The notes under the pieces are model-generated. The model saw only the letters and a list, made by a program, of their open reading frames with translations. It was not told where the DNA came from and ran no database searches. A DNA stretch of 64,000 bases. It comes from Siderastrea radians (Eukaryota; Cnidaria; Anthozoa; Scleractinia; Rhizangiidae). This document shows positions 27,401 through 36,068 of the stretch, one piece after another; position 1 is the first letter of the stretch, and each line of letters starts with the position of its first letter. The stretch lies in contig OZ024897.1 of the NCBI GenBank assembly GCA_964017195.1, positions 5,395,969 to 5,459,968 on the forward strand, given 5' to 3'. The translations under genes and the position numbers were made by a program.

Positions 27401-29326
27401 GTCCTCGTTGTTGAATGGTGTTAAAATGATGCTGAAGGGTGTCCACTGCGCGTGCGTGAGTTTATCAGTGTTCAACGAGCTGATAAAAGCTATTGCCACA
27501 TTGTTGATCACTCCTGACAGGAAAAAAACGTTGAACGAACTGTTTCGTGGTCTTCGTTCAGGCTCTCTGGTCGGGGAAAGAGCGAAGAAAAAAAAGAGAA
27601 ACCTTTTTTCCACCCCTTGAAGATATAAAGTAAGATTCATGTTAACTGATTGACTCTTCGATTACTTACAAACTTTTCCTTTCACTTGTCTCCAGGTGTA
27701 TCCCACAGTAGTCCGTGCACTGGGTCTCGGCTTCTGCAGTGCAGTGGCGCGTATTGGAGCAATGATAACACCATTTGTATCACAGGTATGTAAGACAGGC
27801 AAACTTCAGTCCCGGTTCCCGCCTTATGTTTGCTGGCTGCTGTGACAATATTGTGATATTGTGTGACACACCAGTCATTTAGATGGCGTGATTTTGAATC
27901 CCATCGCTGCCACCAGGTAACATTTTGTCGGGCGTATTAAGCCCGTAGTCTCGACAGGAGAAACAGAAAATAAACACTCGTGAACTCCAAGATGCAGTCA
28001 ACAGCAACGTGCTTTATTATTGAAGACGAGGCTATGACGTAAGGCGTCACGAAATTACAAGTGTGTCACAATATCACAATATTGCCACAGCGCCCGCCTC
28101 TTTGCTCTTCTTACTATTGTAATGAGGGGTTACCGCATGTATAAAGTACGTTGCCGCATGAAATTCGCTCTTGCGCAAGAAAAGTGATGCACAAAAATTC
28201 ACTGACATTTTTTTAATCTGTCAGGTGCTGCTTAGAGTATCACTGCGGTTGGCGTTAGGTGTGTATGGAGTCATGTCCCTGTTATGTACCGTCTGCACTC
28301 TATTGCTGCCAATTGAAACCACAGGAAGACCAATGGTGGTAAGTTTACAACAAGTGTAATTTCTGACGATTGCTTGATGTATGTTATGGTTAAAATTTGA
28401 TTTTGGTTCAATTTTTATTTCCCCTTGACTAATATTTATTATCATCAAATATCACAATATGAAAAAAAAGAGAGTAGAAAATAAAACTTGGACCCAAACC
28501 AAAATTGAATCACAAGATATATTTTTCAGAACGAAATAGTCTGAGATTAATAATTGACGAGAGAGAGAGAGCGGGTTCGGGTATTTGTCGTGGGACGTTT
28601 CGTGACTATTAAGGCTTTTAGCGGAAAACAGTTTTCATTCTGGGTCGGTCAATCGTTTTGTTCACTGCCCTTTTAACTTCACTTCAATTTTTTTTAATTT
28701 TGGAAGGATTTGGCATGTTTTTGTACCTCTTTCTCGAGGTTCCGTACCACTATAAATAGATAAAAAATTCGTTTCCACTTAATTTTGGCCACATCTGAAG
28801 AGTGTTTGTTAGTAGTTTTTCGTGTCAGGCGTAGTGCAACTCTAATTTTTCACGGTTAGTTTGATTTACAGTCTATGCGTAATAAGTCAGTCTTTTAACA
28901 GTATCTAGTTGTGGCAGTGGGTTTTATCTGAACTGACAGTTATCAGATGTCTTACTCGCCCTTACTAAATGTTTTCACGTAATGGCTCGTGGTTCTTTTT
29001 TGTAGTCAGATTAGGAGGTTTTCAACATAAGCAACAGGAAAAACGAAACACGGTATTTTTACGTTCAGTAAAGAAGCAACTGTTTTGTTGTCTTTATCTT
29101 TGAAGACGAAGTTGACGATGCTGTCTTTCATCTTTATTTGTAAAGATTAGATATTGAATGTAACAAACGTCCACTCCAGGCAGGAAGTCAGGCTAAAAAC
29201 ATTTTCAGTGTTAACTGTTATGTCTAACCTTTCGTTAAATAAAGTGGTTTGTTAAGTTTGCTAGGTTTTTGTAGATGCTGATTGTGTGTTTCTCCTTCAT
29301 TTATTCCACAGGAATCAATGCATTAA
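2326..29326 (+). CDS. SVOP: SVOP-like (SV2-related) MFS transporter, complete, 16 coding exons
   Basis: Exons: 2326-2485, 11184-11281, 11595-11693, 12008-12079, 12889-13013, 17679-17742, 18539-18664, 19669-19797, 20492-20568, 21193-21281, 22167-22268, 25305-25416, 26316-26397, 27696-27785, 28225-28338, 29312-29326. All junctions are GT-AG and phases match throughout, giving 517 residues plus stop; as I recall, vertebrate SVOP is about 550. Residues 1-53 form a charged cytosolic tail. The MFS loop 2-3 signature [11 protein letters not shown] is at 133-143 and an Arg-rich TM4 start ([10 protein letters not shown]) near 172. A PES motif follows TM6 at 251-253, GRKK lies in loop 8-9 near 394, and YPTVVR at 447-452 precedes TM11. 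The last exon adds only ESMH, fitting the GRxxxES-type end of SVOP. The family comprises 12-TM organic-ion or nucleotide-binding carriers of synaptic-like vesicles; the substrate is unknown. The symbol is by family; SVOPL or an SLC22-type paralogue is possible. The start is the first ATG of exon 1; untranslated exons cannot be seen. Confidence 0.9.
3752..3827. mobile_element. Half copy of the CCTTGGTTCAATTTTTATTTTC MITE family
   Basis: This AT-rich segment in intron 1 carries 'aaaattgaaccaaggataaa', matching the right arm of the full hairpin copy at 20337-20447. The left arm has largely decayed. Confidence 0.5.
4675..8931. mobile_element. Non-autonomous CACTA (EnSpm-like) element, 4.26 kb
   Basis: The left end reads CACTACTAGGAGTATGT, and the right end is the exact reverse complement over those 17 bases (CACTAC termini). 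A 3-bp direct repeat AAA flanks it (4672-4674 and 8932-8934), as expected for CACTA elements. Both ends carry long subterminal arrays of TTCACATG-type motifs: 4675-5370, and 8400-8931 with GTTCACATGCATGA-type units, in inverted relative orientation. No transposase ORF is visible in the interior, so it appears to depend on an element elsewhere. It lies in intron 1 of the SVOP-like gene. Confidence 0.8.
9480..9551 (+). mobile_element. tRNA-derived SINE head
   Basis: A tRNA-like segment has an A-box match TGGTGCAGTGG (9486-9496) and a B-box match GGTTCAATTCC (9529-9539), spaced as in RNA polymerase III internal promoters. A cloverleaf is only partly possible, so this is a SINE head rather than a working tRNA. 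The element continues into 'atttacccgcatatag' sequence. Confidence 0.6.
9559..10437. mobile_element. TIR element with TATTTACCCGCATATA ends
   Basis: The left end 'gtatttacccgcatata' recurs as an inverted copy at the right end ('acgcaggtaaatatgg'). A second, internal copy 'gtacccgcgtataagccgca' at about 10357 makes the right 80 bases a hairpin of their own, so a short MITE may be nested there or the end may be duplicated. No ORF is recognised. Confidence 0.5.
10955..11105. repeat. GATT/GGTT tetranucleotide microsatellite
   Basis: Imperfect run of ATTG/GTTG tetramers in intron 1 of the SVOP-like gene, about 80 bases before exon 2. Confidence 0.9.
14606..14998. mobile_element. TTAA-flanked MITE, copy 1
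   Basis: TIRs AGGGGCAGTATCAC and AGGGACAGTATCAC are bounded by TTAA on both sides (14602-14605 and 14999-15002). TTAA duplications are typical of piggyBac and Kolobok. The interior is related in reverse orientation to the copy at 26544-26941. ORFs inside do not look coding. Confidence 0.7.
15451..16262 (+). pseudogene. Broken coding relic inside the CACTA-like element, family unknown
   Basis: Coding-like stretches sit in different frames. 15451-15648 begins [13 protein letters not shown]; 15533-15799 ends [12 protein letters not shown]; 15797-15947 contains [11 protein letters not shown] and ends at a plausible donor (AACAG|GTACCT). After an acceptor near 16130 comes [14 protein letters not shown]. 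The CSC...CH pattern faintly recalls SWIM zinc fingers of transposase-like proteins, but spacing is off. Stops and frame changes make it non-functional as read. It could be a transposase remnant or a host fragment captured by the element. Confidence 0.35.
17768..17796. repeat. (TG)n microsatellite
   Basis: Uninterrupted GT dinucleotide run just after SVOP exon 6. Confidence 0.9.
18020..18199 (+). mobile_element. SINE, truncated copy (body and tail)
   Basis: It matches, in the opposite orientation, the body of the tRNA-headed SINE at 62703-63006. Shared landmarks are 'ataaatgggta', 'agcatcccattcagggggg', 'tagcaatac' and the tail 'aactttacctttac'. The tRNA head is missing. Confidence 0.65.
18290..18385. 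repeat. GTCTCGAGAC-rich palindromic cluster
   Basis: Short inverted repeats built on GTCTCGAGAC and ATCTCAAGAGATGAG can fold into several overlapping hairpins. No family is recognised. Confidence 0.5.
20337..20447. mobile_element. Hairpin MITE of about 110 bp, full copy
   Basis: Near-perfect inverted arms (ATGTTGTAGCTCAATTTTAT with CCTTGGTTCAATTTTTATTTTC) surround a loop of about 15 bases. Its right arm stops about 45 bases before SVOP exon 9. Related copies lie at 3752-3827 and 28375-28522. Confidence 0.75.
21424..21496. repeat. (ATC)n microsatellite
   Basis: Run of CATCAT trinucleotides followed by 'caacatcat' decamers. Confidence 0.85.
22785..23589. mobile_element. Mutator-like foldback element with 9-bp target duplication
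   Basis: The whole 805-bp element is a palindrome with arms of roughly 0.4 kb meeting near 23205. Its ends read GACCGTGTCTAAAAGTACAC and, in reverse complement, GATCGTGTCTAAAAGTACAC. TTGATTTAC flanks it directly at 22776-22784 and 23590-23598. A 9-bp duplication and long inverted repeats fit TIR-MULE elements. Inside each end is a tandem decamer GAGTGACCAC, more copies at the left than the right. No ORF is credible. It lies in the intron between SVOP exons 11 and 12. Confidence 0.85.
23904..24152 (+). CDS. Small hypothetical ORF, 82 residues
   Basis: It begins [13 protein letters not shown] and ends KALSE. It is rich in charged residues and Arg/His, with no signal peptide, membrane segment or motif I recognise. 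It sits in an SVOP intron, 315 bases beyond the foldback element. It could be a fragment of a transposon protein or chance; no splice sites support an extension. Confidence 0.2.
   Translation: MDVSKMAFAQKKQIILDREGGIYGNSRRHSQLLRDYVSDLHHAHIKDLDFLAALRPRLRKGCRSQNQYINDKHLLIQKALSE
25540..25655. mobile_element. Hairpin MITE with AACAATTATT ends
   Basis: Inverted arms around the centre 'ccccgagacgaagtcgagggg' (about 25582-25602) end in AACAATTATT and AATAATTGTT. The same outer ends occur at 30968-31119. Confidence 0.7.
26544..26941. mobile_element. TTAA-flanked MITE, copy 2
   Basis: Ends AGGGACAGTGTCATC and, in reverse complement, AGGGACTCTGACAC, with TTAA at 26540-26543 and 26942-26945. Similar length (398 bp) and related but inverted interior compared with 14606-14998. 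Lies between SVOP exons 13 and 14. Confidence 0.7.
27838..28091. mobile_element. MITE with GCTGTGRCAATATTGTGATA ends
   Basis: The left end 'gctgtgacaatattgtgata' is matched by an inverted copy at the right end (about 28065-28091). No ORF. It lies between SVOP exons 14 and 15. Confidence 0.65.
28375..28522. mobile_element. Decayed third copy of the TTGGTTCAATTTTTATTT hairpin MITE
   Basis: Inverted arms 'aaatttgattttggttcaat' and 'ccaaaattgaatcacaag' enclose an AT-rich centre. More diverged than the copy at 20337-20447. It begins 37 bases after SVOP exon 15. Confidence 0.5.
28530..29311. other. Last SVOP intron, rest
   Basis: Contains a short GA run near 28560 and no other recognised feature. 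It ends in a good acceptor (TTTATTCCACAG). Confidence 0.6.
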
Positions 29327-30175
29327 GCGCCGGGACCTCCAAGAAACATTTCGTAGTTTGTAATATTTTATTTTCGCAATCAACTCACACGATTTTGTAA
29401 TTTCAAGGCTATGCAGTATGCTGGCTATCCTACAAGTTTAAAGCTTTTTTTTGTTTTATTTTTTGTAGCCAGCCATTCTGGACTCTGGTCGTTTGGTTAA
29501 ATTGGTCTGTAAGTGCTGACTGGGTGTGTACGCTTCGTAAATCTTTCCCTGAAATATCCTCGAACGCAAATTTCACATACTTTGCCGTACACTTATATTT
29601 CGTGTCGAACAAAAAACCCTAAAATTATTAGGTTTATCAAGTGTTGTAGAACAAGGTAGATATTTATATTATTTCTAAGTTGTAAATTAATGGAATTAAA
29701 TTCAACAGTCATAAGGAATGTCCTTGTACACTATAGCCAGCGGAGAAGTTAAAAAATATATCGTTCTGTCCACCTTAAATTATAACAATGAAATTACGTT
29801 GTAAATAGGTCTACTTGTAAGTTATACTTTGCAATTAATTTTGGGTGCAGTATTTTTGTATCAATGAACTGTTGTGTAAAATATTCCACAATTCCAATAT
29901 TATCAGGAATCATCCAATAATTCAACAGCCTGAATGCCTGAACCTTCATGTAACAAAAACACCTTTTTTTAAATATTTAATTGTAAAAACTATTAAAGAA
30001 AAAGCTTTTGTCTTGTATGAATTACATATCCAGTTGCTCATCAGTCTAAATTTATTTAACTTTTCCTTCACCAGTCTAGTTGGGGAATAGAAATCGAAAT
30101 CTCTTTGAATGAGTTTAACTAGACACTCGGACTGCACATAATTATTTACTAAGTAAGACAATTTATGCTTTATAC

Positions 30176-30181
30176 AATAAA
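30176..30181 (+). promoter_or_regulatory. Candidate polyadenylation signal of the SVOP-like gene
   Basis: An AATAAA hexamer lies about 850 bases after the stop codon at 29326 in AT-rich sequence. It would give a 3' UTR of roughly 0.87 kb. The hexamer is common by chance in such sequence, so the assignment is weak. Confidence 0.3.
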
Positions 30182-30967
30182 ATAAGTGTCAAATTGTTTT
30201 CGGAGTCCAAAATTGACCGTCTATTAAGCACAGGTACCGTTTCTTGTACTTAATAAACAGATCCTGCAGGGCAAGTGTACTTATCATTCACGTTATTTTA
30301 TCCGGCGTTTTAATTGGCCGAGAGACCATTACGTCACTGCAAATAACTGCCTACGAATAATTGTCTGCTCATGCGCATTACGGTGCGAAGTTGTTTTGCT
30401 GCGAATAATTCTGCTCGTGCGCAGTTGAGTCACCTGTTCAGAGCTCAAACTCAAACGCGGGCAAGTAAGCCATTAAAGTGCGGATCTTCTGCGATTTTTG
30501 ACTAAAAAATTTGAAGAAAAAAGTGTGAATTTTCCTTTTGAACGTTTAACTTTTTGGCAAATCAGTTGGTGTATTCGTTTTAAAGCAATTAATTACTGGC
30601 GAAAGCGGAATTTACTAATTTTGAATTTTTTGTGCAGAATATTGAAGTTTTGAACGAAATGAAAGCGCGCACTTGGTGTAGGAATAAATAATTGTGAAAC
30701 AAGCGCAAAAAGACATTGTCTTGTTACCCCGCCGTCAGGACGGGGTCTAGTAATACCCATTTTTTTTTCGTTTTTTGTTTTTGTTTTTTTGGTGGTCACT
30801 TGCCCCAGACCTCCGGTTTTCGCTCGGCCAAACAAATACTCGTCGTGTCTTTCGCTACACAGGCAAGGGCTTTTATCTTGAGTGACCGTAACATATTTTA
30901 CACCCCCCCGGGGGGGAGAACAACGGCGGGGTCTAATGCCCCTGGGGCTTTTCTTGTTGAATGATAA

Positions 30968-31119
30968 AACAATTATTGAACTCGATTTCGCAAAATATCG
31001 TGATTTGTCAGTGTCTCGCAGATCAATTATTTGCCTCTGCCTTCGGCATCGGCAAATAATTGATCTGCTCGCCACTGACAAATCACGATATTTTGCTCAA
31101 CCTCGTCCAATAATTGTTT
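30968..31119. mobile_element. Hairpin MITE, about 150 bp, AACAATTATT ends
   Basis: Arms share 'gcaaaatatcgtgatttgtc' and 'agatcaattatttgcc' in inverted orientation around a TGCCTTCGGCA loop hairpin. It has the same outer ends as the copy at 25540-25655, but different interior. Confidence 0.75.
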
Positions 31120-31896
31120 ATTATTTTGCAGAAAAGACCATTATCTTCGATTATTACGTACAAAGATTGCATTTTCCTCTTATTAAGTACGAAAAATATG
31201 ATTAATAAGGACAAAAAGTAGCTCTTTCGTTTATTAAGTACAAGTGTCACCAAACTTCGCAAACAATGATTTTTCATACTTGGCGGCCATTATGGTAAAA
31301 AATATCGAGGGCGAAATGTATTCAATTGGTGAATCTTTAAAGAAAAAAAATGATTCAGGCAAAGTCTTATTTGTAAATTCTTTTAATTAAGCAACAAGAC
31401 GACATGGATTTTGTTTTAGGGGCCGATATTTTTCAAATGTAAGAGTTCGCAGCCCGTCCGATCGCGGATCGATCGATCGAGCGATCAAGCGCCCGGTGAA
31501 AACCGTGAGCGTTTTTGTTTCCCGTTCCGTAAATCTGTTTTTCCCAACAGAATACTTCGAGTAAAGATAATAATCAGCGGTGTCTGAAACTACATTTCGG
31601 TAGGAAAGAGAGACTCGCTTTGTTTTAAACTAACTGTTTGAAAGTGCGAGATTAAACTGATCTATTTCATGAAGGACAACAAGCTGCATTTAGCAGCAGT
31701 TCTTTATCGGTCGAGTCATGCTCAAACTGCTTGCATTTTCTTCGCTTCCTAATACCCCTAATAGGAAAGTTTGTTTACTAATTGAGAAGAAGAACAGTTT
31801 TTTCCAACTAAGATTGTCCGGAATATGTTGTTTATAGAAGAGTTTTGCTTTAACTTCAAGCCGTAGATTGTTCACAATTTGATCGCCTACTGCCTA

Positions 31897-34803
31897 TAGT
31901 CAGGTCGCTTAGGGTAAATATTTGGAGATATCGTTACAGGGTGGATAAAAGCACCCAATTTTGCAAGATGATTCCTTAAAGACTATTAAAAAATTTGATC
32001 CGTGGCTCCACCTAAAATTTTTTATTGCAATCTGCATAATTCGCTCAGCAAGTTGAGTTTATGCAAATTCTCTAGCGCAGCTACAGACGCCATCTTTGCG
32101 GGTGCAGTGATGATGGGACAGGAGGAAATATTTCAATGATTTTTGTGCGAGAAGGGAAAAGATGAAGGAGAACTCCACCAGGTGTCGACATTTGATGCAG
32201 ACGCGAACATAAGAACAATGATCAATGAGCTAAGTGATTCTCATTTACATGTCAAAATAGTTGGAGGAGATCTCATTGGGATGGGAACCAAGTACCATCT
32301 TAAATGCTTGGTGGACCTGAGAAATTGATATGAAGTTGTGTCAGGAAATCAAAACAGGATGATCAGAGTATTGCCGAAAATATGAACAACTCCTGGGTGT
32401 TTGTAGAGCTTACAAGCTTCATCGAAAAAGAAGTCATTTCGGAAAAACTGCTGTTTAAATTATTTGAACTCCATTCTTTATATAAAAATTGTCTTGAAGA
32501 TCCAGGACATAAGAAAACAGTTAACAAGACCAGGCTGAAGGAACGCTTGCTAAAACACTTTCAGGAAGCACAAGAACAGTCAGATGGAAAAAAACACAAT
32601 TTTGGTTTTTAAAGAAGGTATGAGAAGCATGCTTAAAGAAGCCTTGAAGAAACGAGACGTTTTAGAGGACGTAAATATATTGGTCAGGGCAGCTTCTATA
32701 GTCAGAAAAGACATTTTCGGCCACGAAGGTTGTAAATTTGATGGATCTTTCCCGGAAAAGTGCCAAGAAACGTCACTACTATCGAGTCTCAAAACCCTAA
32801 TTTCTTTAATATTCAATGGACCCAACTTGAAAAATCAAGAAAGGCACGAGTCCCAAGCATGCCTCACTGTTGGCCAGGCCATTGTTTACAACACTAAGAA
32901 ACGATCGGCACTCTCTTGTGTGTCAAGACACTCCTTGGAGCGTGAGCCACTTTTCCCTATCTACAATGGCCTGAAAATACGTGGACTGACTAGAAGCAAG
33001 CATCTTATTCAGCAGTTATATCAGCTAAGAATATGATTTTCCTATGACAGGGTAATGGAGGTTGAAGACTACCCACTATTGGTATCACAACCTTCAACGA
33101 GTATGCACAGCGCGTCTTTATTCCTCATCTAGAGGAGCAGCTGCAAGGCACTGCAAGATTGGATGTCGTGTGGGACACATATACACTCATGACAGTTTAA
33201 AGGATTGTACTCATGAAAAGAGAGGAAACGGGGGTACGCAGAAAGGTTTCCGTGGAAACCAAACTTCCACGAAACTGGATGGACTTTCTCCGTGACTCCA
33301 TGAACCAGAAAGAACTCTTTCCCTTTCTGACTTCTAAGGTGGAAAACTATGTCTTCCCACAAGGCAAGGCCGTTTATCTCACAGCAGACGAACTGGTGGT
33401 CACAGTATGTGCGTCCAGTCCCATGTTAAACTGCAATCATGAAGAATCCGACATCAGGATTGTGGTTCATGTAATGCACGCACTTACGCAAGGATGAAAG
33501 ACTGTGCGTGTATCACAGGATGAAAGACTGTGCGTGTATTTGGTGTATTTCACAGAATTAGTCTCAGCCTTTAGCTGACATTTGGGTCGCTTTTGGCGTA
33601 GGCAAGACTTACAAGCTTTACAGTGTCAATGCTATCTGTAACACGCACATAACTTAACATAACATAAACGTTATTTTAACTCGAATCTTAGAGTAGTTTA
33701 CGCAAGGATGGAAGTCTCGGAGCAAGCAAATCACGCGCACTGCCAATGTTTCACGCTCTGTCTGGGTGTGACACTACCTCCAGTTTTAGGGGAAAGGGGA
33801 AGAGAGTCATTCTGGCAAACTTGGCAGGCGTTTGAAGAGGTGACAGAAACACTCACCTACTTAGCACCCGATTCTTTTAAGTCCCTTGATGCCGACTGCT
33901 AGCATTTCTGCAAGATTGAGCGGCTAATCGTCATTGCATATGACAAGGTGAGCACTCCACTTCCCATTAACCAAACAAGGAAAGAATTGTTCTGTCTCCA
34001 GAGCGTAACAATGGAGAAGATGCCACCAACACGGAATGCGTTGCTGCAACACACCAGAAGGGCGGTGTACCAGGCTTCAATCTGGGCAACGAGTACTGAA
34101 GCACAGCAAGAGGTCCTTTCACCAGCGGAATTTGCTTGGGAAAAAGTGGTAAGTGGGTGGGTTCCAGTTTGGTTGACAGTTCTAGAGCTATCTAAGGCTT
34201 GTCAAGAACTGATAAAGTGTTCATGTAAAGGCGACTGTTCAAGCTGCAAATGTGGCAAAGCCCAGCTGAAGTGTTCACCACTTTGCAATTGCAAGTGCAA
34301 TTCCTACAGCAGGTCACGCAACAAGTGACCTGGTGTTAACTGAACATGTTAACGTTAACTGAACGCTTGGACGTAATGAGTATATATTCACTACCTACAA
34401 TTCGACTAGTTTATTACAAGTACTTTAGTCTAGAAGTAAATTTGCCGTGTCCCAAATTACCATGAAAATTACGTAAATACTGGCGAAACATTAATACAAT
34501 TTTGAGAAGCTTGTGAACAGACATTCATAAACTGGTGAGTGTAAGGGTTTGTACAGATACAGGTTGATTTCATTAAACAAGTGACAATAAATTCATTTTT
34601 TTTTTTTTATTTTAAACCCTTCTGCCGCCATTTTGAATTTATGCAAATGAGTTTAAAACGTTTTTGTTTAAATTTGCAGAAAATATAAAAAAGTTTGGAT
34701 GGAGCCACGACTAAATTTAATCAACATATAGAAAAGAGGCTGCATGCAAAAATTGGTGCTTATATCCGGCCAGTAACGATATTTACGCTATGCGACCTGA
34801 CTA
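31897..34803. mobile_element. 2.9-kb TIR transposon carrying an unnamed cnidarian protein relic
   Basis: The ends are imperfect inverted repeats of about 110 bases, starting TAGTCAGGTCGC on both sides and sharing GTAAATAT, GGATA, AAGCACC and GTGGCTCCA blocks. CTA flanks both ends (31894-31896 and 34804-34806), a possible 3-bp target duplication. The element holds the broken gene at 32143-34328, read toward the right end, and nothing else recognisable. Superfamily unknown: a 3-bp duplication occurs in CACTA and Harbinger elements, but these ends match neither standard terminus. Confidence 0.7.
32143..34328 (+). pseudogene. Relic of a cysteine-tailed protein family, possibly PIN/FEN1-like
   Basis: Coding blocks in shifting frames read in order as one protein I recall as widespread and uncharacterised in corals and anemones: 32143-32328 (STFDADANIRTM), 32382-32612, 32584-33036 (frameshift in an A-run near 32590), an 'HLEEQL...DVVWD' block near 33115-33185, 33213-33497 (CNHEESDIRIVVH), HALSGCDTTSS at 33752-33784, and 33948-34328. 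Stops at 32326 and 33034, frameshifts and a 24-base duplication near 33500 kill it. The tail is cysteine-rich (CSCKGDCSSCKCGK, about 34218-34260), resembling CXC-type metal-binding motifs. The NHEExD and GCDTTS blocks resemble the acidic motifs of XPG/FEN1-type PIN nucleases; that link is my inference. Confidence 0.65.
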
Positions 34804-34939
34804 CTAGTGTCGGCGGCGAAAAACAACCTCTGCAATAAGCTCGACCGGGAATAAAAGTAAAGCTAAATATCTCATTAATCGGAACCTGCAGTGTACCAAA
34901 AAACCCTCTTTTTTACGAATGAACTTTATTTGCGAATAA

Positions 34940-35035
34940 GCTGAGGCAAAATTCAACGTTCCCGGGCCGGTCACCCAACCAAGTACTAACCCCGCCGGAC
35001 TGGGCTTAACTTCGCTTGTACGGGCAGCGAAACTC
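34940..35035 (-). repeat. 5S rRNA-like sequence (SINE3-type or pseudogene)
   Basis: The reverse strand reads GAAGTTAAGCCCAG... then GGGTTAGTACTTGGTTGGG, matching the box A and box C control regions of 5S rRNA in order and spacing. The 5' part of 5S is not recognisable, so this is a 5S-derived retroposon or pseudogene rather than a working gene. Confidence 0.65.
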
Positions 35036-35189
35036 TGTTGTGGTATCTTGATCATGGAATTCAATTACTTCAAATATTTACCTTTTGCTTTCCATTTTCG
35101 TCTTTTTCCTGGTTTTTAAATGCATATTTTACTTGAGAAAATATAAGTGGGAAATAACAGAACGAAACGTCTACCATATAAATGAAGAC

Positions 35190-35265
35190 ATCGCTTCCGA
35201 TTAGCAGAATTAAGCCATGTTTGGCGGGGTCAGTGCTTGGATGGGTTACCGCCAGGGATTGACTT
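35190..35265 (+). repeat. Second 5S rRNA-like sequence, opposite orientation
   Basis: The + strand reads GCAGAATTAAGCCATGT then GGGGTCAGTGCTTGGATGGG and GTTACCGCCAGGGA, corresponding to box A through box C of 5S rRNA. It is more diverged than the copy about 200 bases upstream and inverted relative to it. Confidence 0.6.
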
Positions 35266-36065
35266 CTCGTGACTTTTATGGCAGGTTTTCTCTCAAATTT
35301 TCTATCTCACTTTTTTAAGGGACAAAAGTCCAAATCAGTAGCTGGTAAATACGTTTACATGAGTTATTTGCCTATTTGATTCTTCAGAACGTACCGCTGC
35401 AGTAAACAAAGGCGAAAAACCTTGTTCGCAATAATATAAATTAAAAAAAAGAAAGAAAAGAAAAAGTTCAAAAAACCGTGAATTGCAAAAAATAGCTGTT
35501 TGGGTGTTTCGCTTATTCGTCCTTTAATCCATCCTCGCCAGAGAAACGTTTTCTACCGATCGTGATTGAGGCACTTAGTTTTTGGCTGTTTCAAGCTAAT
35601 ATCAGGCGTCAGATCAAATGCACTGAAGCAAAACAAGGTACGGATAAACAAAACCTAGTTAAAGAAAAAAAAAGCACCTCGTTAAGCTATCTTCCAAGCT
35701 GTTTTGTAAATAGAAACCCGATCAAAAAATTCGGCAGCGAGACAAGGCGGACTTTGTCGAGGTTTCGCTGATCGGTGTTAATCGTTGTTAAACAGACCTA
35801 CGGCAGGACATTCGATTTCACGGTCAAAATATCAGTTAAAGACTTTTACTTGCACGGCAAGCTAATGTGCAGAGTTTTTAATTCCTAATGATAATTAAGA
35901 GGCGCAGTTTGAGGATTCGGGTAAGGTCATTTTTCTTCCTTCTCAATTTGAAAACGTCAAATAATAAGGATTCCCATTATCTAAACATTGTCATACCCGA
36001 CCGCATACCGACATGCATTTCCAACAAAACAAACACACTCTTATTGACTACTTTTTTGCTCTAGC
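35266..36065. other. No recognised feature
   Basis: AT-rich sequence without a convincing ORF, repeat or RNA gene. Confidence 0.5.
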
Positions 36066-36068
36066 TTA

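Noticed and set aside
30593..31081. 162-residue reverse ORF
   Set aside because: Its N-terminal part runs through the palindromic MITE at 30968-31119 and reads out as repeated RSIICRCRRQRQIIDL-type text.
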